From Pyropia haitanensis (lineage: Eukaryota > Rhodophyta > Bangiophyceae > Bangiales > Bangiaceae), in NCBI GenBank assembly GCA_008729055.1, contig SDUX01000007.1, positions 372,001-436,000 of the forward strand: a stretch of DNA of 64,000 nt, read 5' to 3'. This document shows positions 12,281 to 22,890 of the stretch, in pieces. Positions within the stretch are counted from its first letter, which is position 1; every line of letters starts with the position of its first letter. Below the pieces are notes generated by a model. It ran no database searches. It had not been told where the DNA came from and was given only the letters and a program-made list of their open reading frames with translations. Made by a program: the position numbers and the translations under genes.

Positions 12281-13216
12281 GGGGGCCGGGCAGCGCAGAC
12301 CGCAATGAGAGGAGGGGCAGCCAGCGCGGTGCCGCACACCCACGCTGGCACCGTGCGTGGGGGTAGGGCACGCGTCATGCGGCACGCGCACGCGGCCGGG
12401 CACGCGCCATGGCACGTGCCTAGGGCAGCCGCTGTCAGACGTGATGCTGCACTGCTGACTGGCACGGGGCCGTTTTACAGTGATGTCGCGCGAGCGCGAC
12501 GGTGGCCAGCGCGACGGGCGCAGCCGTGGAGCGCGAGTGCGGCTCGCAGCGGATTGCGCTACCGAAGTGTACGGAAAAGAGAGGCTCCAGAGTTCTGTGC
12601 AAAAAATAGTATGGGCTGCAATGAGGACGCTGCTGCCGCTGCCAGTCCATGGATTTGAAGTCCATGCCGGGAAGTCCACCAGGTCCCCCCAGGGGGGCTC
12701 ACGGGCCCCCCACACGCACCCCTTGAATGCAGCGCCTGGCGGGGGGTTGGGATTCTGGACCTTGGGAATCCCAAGGCTGGTATTATCCTTCTTGCAACGA
12801 GGCGACTGACCTCATGGGTGTCGATGACGTGCATAGGAGAGGTGACGCATCCAAGTGCAATTACACTTCGTTGTGTGATTGACTTATCTGGATTGTGCAC
12901 TACACAGACGATGGACGGCAAACAGCGCGACACACAGAAACTAACAGAATGCGAAGTATGTCAGCAGCCGCGTTGAAGTCACGTCCGTGGCCACCGTGAG
13001 CGCCCTGGACGCCAAGGACCAGGGCCGCTGATGCGCTCTCCGCCGCAGCGTTGGCTGGCCTAGCTAGCCCCTCGTGTCGACGCTCGAGTCGTCCAGGGGT
13101 CTGTTCAGCGACCATTGTGGCCGTCTCGGCTGCGCGGCAGTTGTGGGCCCGCGCGGCTACCAGTGACTGACGGGTGCTGCTGCTGGTGACTGTCGTAGTC
13201 CCCCTCCACCTTTGCC
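12281..13216. other. region upstream of profilin
   Basis: It contains dispersed-repeat copy B near 12,767 and otherwise no recognisable gene. The last few hundred bases should hold the profilin promoter and 5' UTR, but I see no decisive TATA or CCAAT box. Confidence 0.45.
12767..12788 (-). repeat. dispersed 22-bp repeat, copy B
   Basis: Exact reverse complement of 5091-5112, preceded by the palindromic GATTCTGGACCTTGGGAATC. Confidence 0.6.
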
Positions 13217-14044
13217 ATGTCTTGGCAGCCGTACATTGATGACCAGCTTCTGGCCAAAGGCTTCATGCATGCGGCCATTGTCTCCCACGGAGGCTCCCTG
13301 TGGGCCGCGTCCGAGGACTTTTTCGTCCACCCATCCGAGGTGCGCGTCCTCGTCGCGGCGCTGGTTCCCCCCTCTGACCCGGCCGCGATGGAGCACCTGG
13401 CCACCCGCGGCTTCACGCTCAACGAGGTTGGCCACTACGCGCTGACGCGCGCCGACGTGAGCGACGAGGAGCTGGTGCCGATGCTCATTGGCCGGTGCAA
13501 GACGGTCGGCGACCCATCGACGGGGGTGGTGGTGTGCGCGACACATTCAGCGCTTGTGGTGGGCATTTACGATGGGGCCTATTCGGAGGGCGCGTCCTTT
13601 GGGGGGGTACGCTCGCTTGAAGGGGGAAGGGCACGCTCGCTTGATGTGGGAGGGACACGCTTGCTTGAAGGGGGAGGGGCGAGGGGAGGCGTATGCTGTG
13701 CCTGATTGGGTTTAGGGTTGGGGGGTGCTAGACTGGTCGACTCGGGGAGACAGTGTGGCGAGCCACCTGCCTGGTGTAGGGAGTGGCGTGTGGGGTGGAT
13801 TTTGCGGTTGGAGTGGGTTGACACGGAGCGTGGGTGTTGGTGCGTTGAGGGAGCCCACCAACAGACGCTGCTTTTGCGTGGGTCGATAGTTAACATTGGT
13901 TTGACTGACTGGCTGCCTGTGCTCTCTTTCCTTGCACTTCCCATCCTGTTTGTGACTGGGCGTCGACGACGTGGATGGGCGGTCGTTCAGGTAACAACCG
14001 AGATGCACCAGCTCGCGTCGTTTATTATGGAGCAAGGGTTTTGA
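13217..14044 (+). CDS. PFN: profilin (2 exons)
   Basis: Profilin binds monomeric actin, poly-proline ligands and phosphoinositides and controls actin assembly in the cytoplasm. The start MSWQPYIDDQLLAKGF matches the profilin N-terminus (MSWQ.YVDD.L), followed by AAIVSHGGSLWAAS, the usual position of the 'DG..WA' strand. The end ...ALVVGIYDG, then VTTEMHQLASFIMEQGF, matches the C-terminal strand and helix. Exon 1 is 13217-13606 (130 codons) and exon 2 is 13991-14044 (17 codons and stop). The 384-bp intron has GT at 13607 and AG at 13990 and is phase 0. The product is 147 residues, slightly longer than most profilins (about 125-140) because of extra residues after GIYDG. It is convergent with the gene ending at 14460. 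The donor could shift by a few codons, but the family assignment is firm. Confidence 0.88.
13607..13678 (+). repeat. 24-bp tandem repeat at the start of the profilin intron
   Basis: Three 24-bp units (13607-13630, 13631-13654, 13655-13678) of the form RYACGCTYGCTTGAAGGGGG followed by AGGG. They begin exactly at the splice donor and stay in frame with exon 1 until a TGA at 13703, so retained intron would add about 32 residues in 8-residue repeats. Confidence 0.85.
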
Positions 14045-14459
14045 GAGCGCTCACCTGAGTCGGGGCAGTACCTTGAGGTTGTGGTCGTTTGGAGGGGGGG
14101 TGGGAGTCCTGACCTCCACGTTTCCTGCCTAGTTTAATGGTAGCTATGTATGGCTGGGATCCTGGAAGCCGCATCCAGCTCAGTCCTCTTGGCGGGCAGG
14201 GCACCCTCACGCACCGTTTCCCATGCATCGTTGTTGATAGCAGCTGATTGCAAACGCCTCTTGAGACATGATAGAAAGGGTCTTTTCTGTACTGCGTCCA
14301 CATGTCTCGGGCTGTCTGCGAGATTGCTGCCCGGCCGCCAGCAGAAAAACAAGGCGAACATGGGCGGGGGTCTTGAAAACAAAGAACAGAGTGTCCTTCG
14401 CGGACAGTCTGAACACACACAGAGGGGTGACTACGACGCACAGCGCCGCGGCGGGCACC

Positions 14460-16874
14460 TCAAAACGAGAGAGACCCGTTGGGCGACGGCGGGGAAAGGA
14501 CTTCTTCCCCCCCCCCCGCTGAGGCGCCGGCCACGGGAGTGGACGCTGGAGTCCCCCCGCCACCCAAGGCAAAGCCGAAAAAGTTTCGTCTTGCAGGCGT
14601 CCCCCCGCCCGATCCGGCGGCTTTCGCTGACGTCGCCCTTCCCCCCCCGGGGACGGGCGTCGCCGCGTCGCCGCCGGCACCGCCTCCAACGGGAATGTCC
14701 AACTTGAGCTGCTGCTTTTGAACCGCCTCCAGCTCTGCCCGCGCCTCGCCCAGCTTGACCTCGAGGCGGGATGCATGCTTGGCGAGCCGCTCTTGGATCA
14801 GCCGCTCCTGCCGGCGCTGCTGTTTTGCCTTGTGCTGCGCCGCCAGTCTGAGGTCCTCGGTCTCGGCAAGTTGCAGTTTGGTAGACACAAGGTCCGCAAT
14901 GACGCCCTCCACGTTCATGGAGCCGAGGCGCGCGAGTGGCACATCCGACAACTCACCGCTGCCCACCGGAGGATCCCCATCGCCGACACCACCACGGACG
15001 GCAGCCAGCGTGGCAGCTGCCTGCAGCTCTTCCACTCGACGGCCCAACTGGACAAGTGTAGTCTTCCGAGCAGCCGCGGCCGCCCGCCGCTCCGATGCTG
15101 CCACCTCAGTGTCCCGCGCGGCGCGTTTGCCGGCAGCGGCCGCGTCGAGCGCACGCTGCCGTTCCTTGGAAGCCTTAGCCGACGCCTTGCGGAGCGCAGC
15201 CGCCTCAGCCTTCAGGGTCTGCACGTCCGCCTCGAGCCGCCGCAGGGTGGCCGCTCCCGCAGCGGCGGCCGCCGACGCCGCCCCTGCAACTGGGTTCGCC
15301 GTCGACGATGGCAGGGGCTCCCCGTCCGCGGCGGACTTGGCCGCGTCGGCCTCCCGGTGGGCCGCCGCCACAGCCGCCTGCTTGTCCGCCACCGCCTCAC
15401 GGAGGGCGGCGGCTTCGGCGGTCCGGGCGGCGACATCCTTACGGGCGGTAGCAAGCTTGGCCTCCATAGCCTCGGCCTTACGCGCCGCCTCCTCCGCAGC
15501 GCGCTCAGCTTCCCCGAGGCCCGACGCCGCACCAACGGCGGCGCCCTTGGCAGCCTCCACCTTTGCCTTGAGCCGCGCATTTTCCGCCTGCGTGCGGTCG
15601 TACATACCAGTGAGTTGGGTGTAGGTGTCCTTCATCTTGCCCGCGTGCGTGGCGTGCGCGCCAATCTTCACCTCCTTCGCCGCCAACGACGCCGCCAGCG
15701 CGTCAGCACGCTCCCGCTCCGCCCGCACCGCCCCAGCTGTGTCGCCCGGGACCAGCGGTGCGGGAGAGGCCGCGGCAGGCGTGTAAGACGGCGACTTGGC
15801 CGCAGCCTGAGCGGCGGCTAGCCGCCGCCGCGCATCGTCCACTGACGCTGCCTGTTCCGTGCTGGTGCGGCGGATGTCCTCCATCCGCTGTTGCAGCGCC
15901 GCACGCGAGTCATTGGCGTCGGTCACCTTTGCGCGAAGCGCCACGAGCCGACGGCGTTGGGTCGCAACCTCCTCCTCCTCTCCGGCGGCGGCAGCGAGCG
16001 CGGCCGTTAACCTCGTGCGTTCCGCGACAGCCGCCGCCAGCGTCGCCCGCAGGTGGTCTGCGTCTTTCCCAGATGGGGCGGCCGCCGCCACGCCTCCGCT
16101 CGAGCCACCGTGGCTGCCTGCCGACGGCTGCCGATGTGGCACCTCTTTGCTGCCCGACGACTGCCGCACGACCAGCGAGCTCGCCCCCCCACCCCTCCCC
16201 GACGCTGCCACAGAGCCGCTGCCACCGGCACCGGCGCTGCCCTCACGGCTGACCCTCCCTGGCGACCGCAGCGGCGCCGGCTCTGGAACGTCATCAACTG
16301 CCAGGTCTGCAAAGTCATCGTCCACGCCCTCCTCAGAAGAGGACCCCCCGCCGAGCCCCGTGACGCCCGACAGCCCAGACATGCCCGACGGCGCATAGGA
16401 TGCGTCCGCACCGGGGCCCGAGGAGACCTTGAGGAACTTGCACGCAACCGTCATGCGGACGCCCACCCGCTCCGACAGTGTCAGCCGGGTTGTGGCTGTT
16501 GCAGACGGCACACCCGCATACTCGGCCAAGTTAAAGTGCACCTTGGCCACCGTCTTCTCCGCGCCCCGCTTGGCCGGGTTGACCGCCACGAGCGCCAGCT
16601 TGGCGTCCTTGGCATCGAAGCCTGCGGCCGCATCCGGCGGGCGGAAGAGTGTGACCAGCAGGGACAGCTTGTCCCCCTCCCACCGCGTGCCTCGCGTCGC
16701 GGCTGCACCCTCAGCGGTGGCCGTCTTGGTGGACGCGACCTTGGCGCCGCGCGTCCATTTGACAAAGTAGGTGTTGCCCGCCTTGAGGCCCGACACGTCG
16801 TGTAGGGTGATGTCAAACTGGAACTTCGAGCCGGACTTGCCCCGGTGGGACACCCCTGCCCGGGCCTTTTTCAT
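14460..16874 (-). CDS. NT-C2 domain coiled-coil protein (EEIG1/EHBP1-like)
   Basis: The predicted protein has 804 residues. Residues about 16-151 (KFQFDITLHDVSGL ... VGVRMTVACKFLKV) match an N-terminal C2 (NT-C2) domain, the membrane- or cytoskeleton-docking module of EEIG1/EHBP1 proteins and plant plastid-movement and myosin-receptor-like proteins. A Ser/Gly/acidic linker follows. A long Ala/Glu/Lys/Arg coiled coil then runs to about residue 740, and a Gly/Ser/Pro tail ends the protein. The start is M at 16874 (MKKARAGVSHRG), directly before the domain; an in-frame M at 17042 would add 56 low-complexity residues. It is intronless. The likely role is a coiled-coil adaptor linking membranes to transport, which is inferred from domain order only. 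It is convergent with profilin. Confidence 0.8.
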   Translation of the reverse strand: MKKARAGVSHRGKSGSKFQFDITLHDVSGLKAGNTYFVKWTRGAKVASTKTATAEGAAATRGTRWEGDKLSLLVTLFRPPDAAAGFDAKDAKLALVAVNPAKRGAEKTVAKVHFNLAEYAGVPSATATTRLTLSERVGVRMTVACKFLKVSSGPGADASYAPSGMSGLSGVTGLGGGSSSEEGVDDDFADLAVDDVPEPAPLRSPGRVSREGSAGAGGSGSVAASGRGGGASSLVVRQSSGSKEVPHRQPSAGSHGGSSGGVAAAAPSGKDADHLRATLAAAVAERTRLTAALAAAAGEEEEVATQRRRLVALRAKVTDANDSRAALQQRMEDIRRTSTEQAASVDDARRRLAAAQAAAKSPSYTPAAASPAPLVPGDTAGAVRAERERADALAASLAAKEVKIGAHATHAGKMKDTYTQLTGMYDRTQAENARLKAKVEAAKGAAVGAASGLGEAERAAEEAARKAEAMEAKLATARKDVAARTAEAAALREAVADKQAAVAAAHREADAAKSAADGEPLPSSTANPVAGAASAAAAAGAATLRRLEADVQTLKAEAAALRKASAKASKERQRALDAAAAGKRAARDTEVAASERRAAAAARKTTLVQLGRRVEELQAAATLAAVRGGVGDGDPPVGSGELSDVPLARLGSMNVEGVIADLVSTKLQLAETEDLRLAAQHKAKQQRRQERLIQERLAKHASRLEVKLGEARAELEAVQKQQLKLDIPVGGGAGGDAATPVPGGGRATSAKAAGSGGGTPARRNFFGFALGGGGTPASTPVAGASAGGGEEVLSPPSPNGSLSF

Positions 16875-18906
16875 CGCCCCCGCGCCCGACGGGGAGGGCG
16901 AAAGGCGGGAGGCCGGGCGGGGCGAGCGGGAAGGCGCAAGACGGCAGCGGGGGGCGGAGGCGACCAAACCCCGCTGCCTCTGCCCCCAGCCAGCACGGGC
17001 AAAGCCCCGGACCGCCTCGTGGCGTTGTACGGCCTGCAGCACAGTGGCGCCGCTGCACGGCGCTGCACGGGCGACACGGTGGCGTCGCCTCGTCGGCTGC
17101 TAGGCCGCCAGGCCACCGAGCCGCCCGCCCCCCCCGCCACGCCCCGCAGCGGGGGAGCGCACCGTCACGGCCAGCGGGTGGCGGCGGTCAGGGACCGCAG
17201 CCGCACCGGCCAGGCTGCGCGGTCTGGTGTGGGAAAACCCGAGTGTTCCGCCAGCAGGGAGTGTCAGCGTGTCGGGCACCAATGGCGGGAGGACAAAGAC
17301 TGTGGTCCCGTGGGCGACCCGGACGACTTGGATCCAATTACAATTAGCAACAGAGTGTGTCTCTTGACTTGAAAGAGTTTGATCCCAAAAGCACAACTAA
17401 AGTACATCGCAGCCGACCCAGCGCAGCGGGGACAAAACCGTGTACCTGACATTCGGCCGGTTTGACCAGTTCTGGTCTGTTCGACTGCTGGACGAGTGTC
17501 TGCGACGTGGCCCGCAGCGCCGCAGAACGCGGTTTCTCGTGTTGCTGTGGCAGACGCACAATGCAGGTGGGCTCGCCCCTGAAGGGGAAGCCGCGGCGAG
17601 TCCCCGTTTTTGGTATAGAGCATGAGAACCACCTCGTCGAGGTGTGTGCAAAGGTTTTTTTTTTGCCGGTGCTTCCCTTGTCACATACGACCTCTTTGCA
17701 TGCTTGGACCCTGGCCCAAAGCATGTTCGAACGCGAGCCGTCGTGCACCAGATTTCGTGCATTCGTGCAGTGCCATGCAGGACAGCTGCATGCATACCTT
17801 TGCCTGTGCTCATGTTCTGTACGGAGTTCTCTCTTTCAAGCAGGAGACGAGCCCCACATGCGGTGCGTGCTCTGAGGCACGCGTGCGTACGCATCAGCAG
17901 CCGAGCCGCTCGCTTCCCCGTGTGTTGCAGATGGTCATGCATGCTCAGAGCACAGAACGTTCGCTATCGGTGCAGGCTTCATGCAGGAGTGCTCGTGGCA
18001 TCGGGTGCGTCTCTTGTGACAATGTGCAACGGCATGCTTCCCGCGTAGCACTTTCAAGGAGGAAATGTAGCGCGCGCGGTGCATGGTTTCCGGACCCCGT
18101 GTCCGCCGAACAGGGTCGTGCAACACGTCACGGCTGGCCCAAAACACGAATTTGGGCTCGCGCCAGGTACACGGTGTAGGCACCACTGCGCACCGCAGCC
18201 GTGGTGACCAAGGGCGGCACCCCAAGGCTGGGCGCAAGCGGCGATCGGGGAAGGCCGAGGGCGGTCCCGGCGTGCGCCGGCGTCCACGATGGAAAAGTTC
18301 CTGCCCTGCACGCCGTCGGTACTTCCAAGCGAGGCGGGCACCCGCGGCGCCTGGCGGATGCGCCCGCCACGACCGCGGCCGTCATGGTCATCACCACTTG
18401 CTGGTAGGGCAGCACCGTCGGGTCCCGCCAGAGGGTCCCTCAGAGGCACTGCGGCGGCGGGCCACCGGAAGGAGGGACCCGCCGCGCGGACGACTTCCCG
18501 TTCCGCCAGGGTGACGCGCGGCCGGGCCCTCATGTCGCCGGCGGCACCCGTCGCTGGCGAGCTGGCGCGGCAGCGCCCGCCACACGTTTATCACCACCGC
18601 GCGGCTGCGGGCTGTGGCGGGTGGCGGGCGGCGGCGGCGCCAGTCGCGGCGACGACAGTCGCGGCGGCAGTGGCCCGGACCGTTTGCATGCTCGGGAACG
18701 CACCTGAGTCCACGTGTGCACACGGTCACGGATCACGGTTCCTCGCGGCAGTCCAGTCCCAGTGCAAGTCGACGCCGGCCGTCCCGTGCTCCTCACCGTT
18801 GGCGCCGCGGGCTCCACGCGGTCGTCACCGACGCCACCGCTGCCGCTGCCTTCCGTCCTCGTCGACGACAGAGCCCGTCCGCCTCGCCCCCCCCTCTCCC
18901 CTCCGC
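16875..18906. other. intergenic, no gene supported
   Basis: Contains the upstream region of the NT-C2 gene (minus strand) and moderate-GC DNA from 17,300 to 18,100. Short open frames are present on both strands, including minus-strand frames between 18,054 and 18,729, but none has a recognisable domain. Confidence 0.45.
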
Positions 18907-19506
18907 ATGCCCCTATTTTCCTTTGTCTTTTTGGTTTGTTTGGCGTCGACGCCGCCGCGGCTGCCCCGGTGCCCCGTCCACCCCTCTTGGCTGTCCTCAC
19001 TCGCCAACGCCGCCGCTGCTGCTACCACCACCACCGCCACCTCTACGCCCACTGTCGTCCCTTCCCCTCCTCCACACCGGGTGTTTGTGGGCTGGGGGGC
19101 CGGAGGGGAGTTGGGCTTGGGGCGGCGGAGCTGGGGGGGCGAGGGACGGCAGAGCGCCACCCCGGCGGCATGCGCCGTTCCGCTGGGCCGCGGCGCCCGT
19201 GCGGCGCTGCGGGTGGCCGCCCTCGGCGCGTTCAACGTGGGCGTCCTCGGCGTGTACCTGGCGGTGGTGGAGCGGTCCAAGCGGCGGGGGGGGAGCTACG
19301 AGCGCGACGGGTACGAGTTTTGGGGCGCCTGGCGGCGGCTGCCGCGGCACCTGCGGGAGGGGGAGGGGGAGGCGGGGGAGCAGACGGGGGGGACGCTGCC
19401 GGCGTCGACGGCATCCCTGCCAACGCCACCCACACCTCCACTGCCGCCGGGAGGAGCGGCGACGGCGGCGGCAGCGCGGCCGCCACCAGGGGGGAGGGCG
19501 GCCTAG
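18907..19506 (+). CDS. hypothetical single-pass membrane protein
   Basis: A 199-residue frame starting at MPLFSFVFLVCL. The N-terminus is hydrophobic and Ser/Thr/Ala-rich, like a signal or transit peptide. After a Gly-rich stretch comes a hydrophobic segment (LRVAALGAFNVGVLGVYLAV) followed by a charged, tyrosine-rich sequence (SYERDGYEFWGAWRRLPRHL) that looks like genuine protein rather than compositional reading. The tail is Pro/Thr/Gly-rich. A frame-preserving 72-bp intron (GT at 19081, AG at 19152) would remove the Gly-rich stretch and is an alternative model. No family was recognised. It is convergent with the cellulose synthase gene. The start codon is uncertain. Confidence 0.4.
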   Translation: MPLFSFVFLVCLASTPPRLPRCPVHPSWLSSLANAAAAATTTTATSTPTVVPSPPPHRVFVGWGAGGELGLGRRSWGGEGRQSATPAACAVPLGRGARAALRVAALGAFNVGVLGVYLAVVERSKRRGGSYERDGYEFWGAWRRLPRHLREGEGEAGEQTGGTLPASTASLPTPPTPPLPPGGAATAAAARPPPGGRAA

Positions 19507-20018
19507 CGGGCAGGTTGGGGGTGGGGGGAGAGGGGGGCACCTCGTGGGCTTGGAGGGCGGGACAGGCGAGGTGTGGTATGGGCCGTGGCTGGGCGGGGCG
19601 GGTAGGTGGGTGGGCGGGCGTGGGGGGGAGGACGGCAACTCCCATGGGGCGCGGTTGAACAGGCGTGGGCTGGGGGGGTGGCAGGAACGGCAGGGCAGAC
19701 GGGTGGGGGGCGTCGCGGACGGCGCCGCCGCCGTTGCTGCTGGAGCGGCGCGCGCGTGGGCAGGGGCACCCCCACAAAAGGGGGTTCCCCGTAGGACATG
19801 GCGAACGAAAATGCGGACCGACAAGTGGTATCTACACGCGTGCTACATAGTGAGAAAAATAGACGCCCGACGCTCCCTACTCCCCCGCCCTCCGCCCCCC
19901 CCACCCCCGCCGTGCCCTTCCCCCGCCCGTCCACCTCCCCCCCCCTCCCCCGCCCTCCCTCCTCCCCCGCCCCCACCCCCCAGTCCCGCGGTAATTTTTC
20001 TGTTTTTTTTCTCCCTGC

Positions 20019-22890
20019 TCACACAACGCCCGCACCGGGCGCCGGGGCAGAGGTGACGAGGCTCTCCCGCTTTTTCCGCCGGTACTCGTCGAGCATGTCG
20101 CGGACCTCCTCAAACGACCGCTCGCTCATCGTACCGTGGCGGATGCTGTAGCGGGTGTACTCGCTGCCGGCGGTGCCGTCGCCGCCCGCGACGGAGCCGG
20201 CCGTCCGGCGGCGGGTCTGGTGGACGAGCTTGTTCACCGCCAGGTCCGCGTAGTCGGGCGTGCCCTCCGCCTCCTTGGCGTAAAACTCGTCCTCCTTGGC
20301 GCGGTACCCAACGAGCGCCAGCCACAGCGGCCAGTGGAGAAACACCCAGACGCCGAGGTAGACGGCAATCTGCAGGATCGGGCCCGTCTCCTTCTTGCCG
20401 GGCGTGTTGACCACCTGCCAGATGGCCACGCCGCCGACCGCAAACACCGCCGTCAGCGCCATCACGTTGATCCACATGAGCGGGTGCCACACGCGCCGCT
20501 CGTCGTCCACATCGGCCGCCGTCTTTTGCACGGCAATGTTGACGCCAAAGTACTTGAAGATGGCCGCGATGAACGTGGACGTGTACAGGTAGCTCATCTG
20601 GGAGCCCCGGATCTTGGCCACCCACCCGGCGCCGGGGAGCAGCAGCCACGCGACAAACGTGATGAAGCAGGCAAACGTGGAGAACCAAAACGCCCACGCA
20701 AAGCGCGAGTTGTCCAGGTCCCCCGCCGCCGCCTCGACGATAATCATGGAGAAGATGGTGATGGTGCCCGCGAGCAGCGCGAAAAAGTTGACAATCCCCG
20801 TGATCCAGTTGCCCGCCGAGCCGAGGTACGCGACCCGCTGCATCAGCGTCAGGCGGCTGGCGAGCAGGTACCCGCGGTGGTGCACAAACATCTGGATGAG
20901 GCCGAGGTACCACCGCAGCCGCTGGTCCAGCAGTGCCGGCAGTGTCGGCGGCGACAGGCCCGCCGCGATGGGCACCGACAGGTACTTAGAGAGCCACGTG
21001 TGCCGCGTGCCGGGCACAAACGTGCGGTGGACGGTGCAGCCGGTGACCGCGTCCTCCGTGGCGTGGCCCTCGTGGAAGCCATTGACCGACTCGATCGCGT
21101 CACGCCGCCACAGGGCGCAGCAGCCCACGTAGATGACGCAGCCAAAGCGGTTCATCGACGGGTTGAGGGTTTTGCAGAAAAACATGAGGCACACGTCAAA
21201 CGAGTCGCGGAAGCCGCCGGGCTTGCGCTGGCGGAAAAACTGGGGCGCTTGCTGTGGAGGGCGACCAAGAGGGGGGACACCCAGCGGCGCCAGTCCATCG
21301 CGAGAGAAGCACGCAGGTGCACCACAAGGGGTCCAGCAGGGCACGGTCAGTAGGCCGTCACCCGTACGGAAGACACACCAACGGGCGGCGGTCGCCCGGA
21401 CGCAGCCCATGAAGGGGCCCCCCGCCGCGTAGCCCTCCACATGGCGAGGCCGTCATCCAACACACCCGACACGGAGGCTGTCCGCGAGCCTCCCCACCCG
21501 TTTCCAACCCCGCCCACACAGCGCGCGCTGCCCACCCCCGCCACGCTCACACCCTCACTTCACCCCGATGCCATCCCACCCAGCCCACACAACGTACCAC
21601 GTACGCAAGGCGCTCCCGCGTGGCGCGGTCAAACCCGTAGTAGTGGCCAAACAGGATGGCGAGCGCGTCGGGAAACGGCTGCATGTCCGCGTCGAGGGTG
21701 ATGAAGAACTCGCCCGCGACCTCGGCCGACGCGCGGAGCCAGTGGTTGAGGTTGCCGCCCTTGGCGCCCGCGTTGCTCTCGCGCGTCAGGTACGTCAGCG
21801 GGTGGCGGAGGGCGCCCGACGCGCCCATCTCACGGACAATGTCGGCGAGCTCGGGCCGCCGCCCGTCGTCGAGGAGGTAAATGTGCAGCCGGCTGGCGTC
21901 GTACTCGAGCCGTTGCGCGGCGAGGAGGGTCCCCACAATCACATCCGTGTCCTCCTTGTAGACCGTGATGACCACGTCGACCGACGGCAGCCGCCCGCGC
22001 GCGTCGACGCCAATGGTGCCCTCCATGGGCGGGCATGCGCGCCAAAAGAGGAGCGTCGCCCACATGGGCAGCGACGACAGCAGCTGCCCGCCGAGCACCG
22101 ACGCAAACACGATCGTCGCGATGATGTTGAGGTCGAGGAGCGTCACGGAGATGATCAGCGCCGCCACCGACGAGCCGTAAAACACAAAGCACAGGCAGAG
22201 TAGGAAGACGTAGATAAAGTGGTAGCGCGAGAGAAAGGCGGCCGTCCGGCTGATTTTGAAGTCCTCGGCCGCCCTCGCCGACAGGACGCGCAGGTCCAGC
22301 TCGCTGTCGGTGGTGCTCGTCGTCGACGCCATCCCCGACGACCGCGACGCGACCGACGACGGCGTCACCGACTGGGAGAGGTGCCGCGACGGGTCCCCAT
22401 CGTCGAGCGCCACCGCCGTGTCACCCGGCGGCAGCGCCGCGGGCGGCGGCGGCGGCGCCGCTGCCGCCGCCACCGCCGCCGCAGTCGCCGCCCGCGCCGC
22501 CGCCGCCCGCGACGCCGCCGCCGCCGCCGACGCGGCCGCCCCGGGGGGGGGCTGCAGCGGCACCGTCCCCGGCGGCGCGTGCACCGCCGCGTGCGCCAGC
22601 CCCGCAGAGCTTCCTCCGCCGCCACTACCACCGCCACCAACACCACCGCCACCCACGCCACCGCTGCCGCCCGGGATGCCGCCGCCGCCGCCGCCGCCAT
22701 CACCGCCGCCGCCACCAGTCCCGACCCCACGCCGCGATGGCGGCGGCCCCGTCACCGGCGGCAGCGGTGCGGGTATGGCCGTCACGGCGGTGCCCGACAC
22801 GTCCCCGCCCCCCCCCGGGGGTGGCACCGACTCGGCATCCCCGACGTCGGGCGCCGCCGCCGGCGGCGGGCGGCGCCGCCAGGAAACCAT
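20019..22890 (-). CDS. CESA: cellulose synthase-like GT2 enzyme (2 exons)
   Basis: A processive membrane glycosyltransferase of family GT2 that would polymerise UDP-glucose into beta-1,4-glucan at the plasma membrane. Exon 1 is 21598-22890 and exon 2 is 20019-21251, separated by a 346-bp GT-AG intron at phase 0; the junction restores ...LAYV-QAPQFF, the family's 'YVQTPQ' motif. The product is 841 residues. Catalytic signature: D305 in VDVVITVYKED, D400-A-D402 in LDADMQPF, D498 in ATEDAVTG and Q541-RLRW. SNAGAKGGNLNHWL is also family-typical. Two or more hydrophobic segments precede the catalytic domain and about five follow it. The first ~190 residues are Gly/Ala/Pro low complexity. There is no plant-type RING finger or plant-conserved region, so it resembles bacterial and red-algal CesA more than land-plant CesA. 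Another beta-glucan or mannan product is possible. Confidence 0.88.

Noticed and set aside
10949..12715. Several overlapping open frames of 300-570 codons on both strands
   Set aside because: They read a GC minisatellite; both strands are equally open and encode only Gly/Arg/Ala/Pro repeats.
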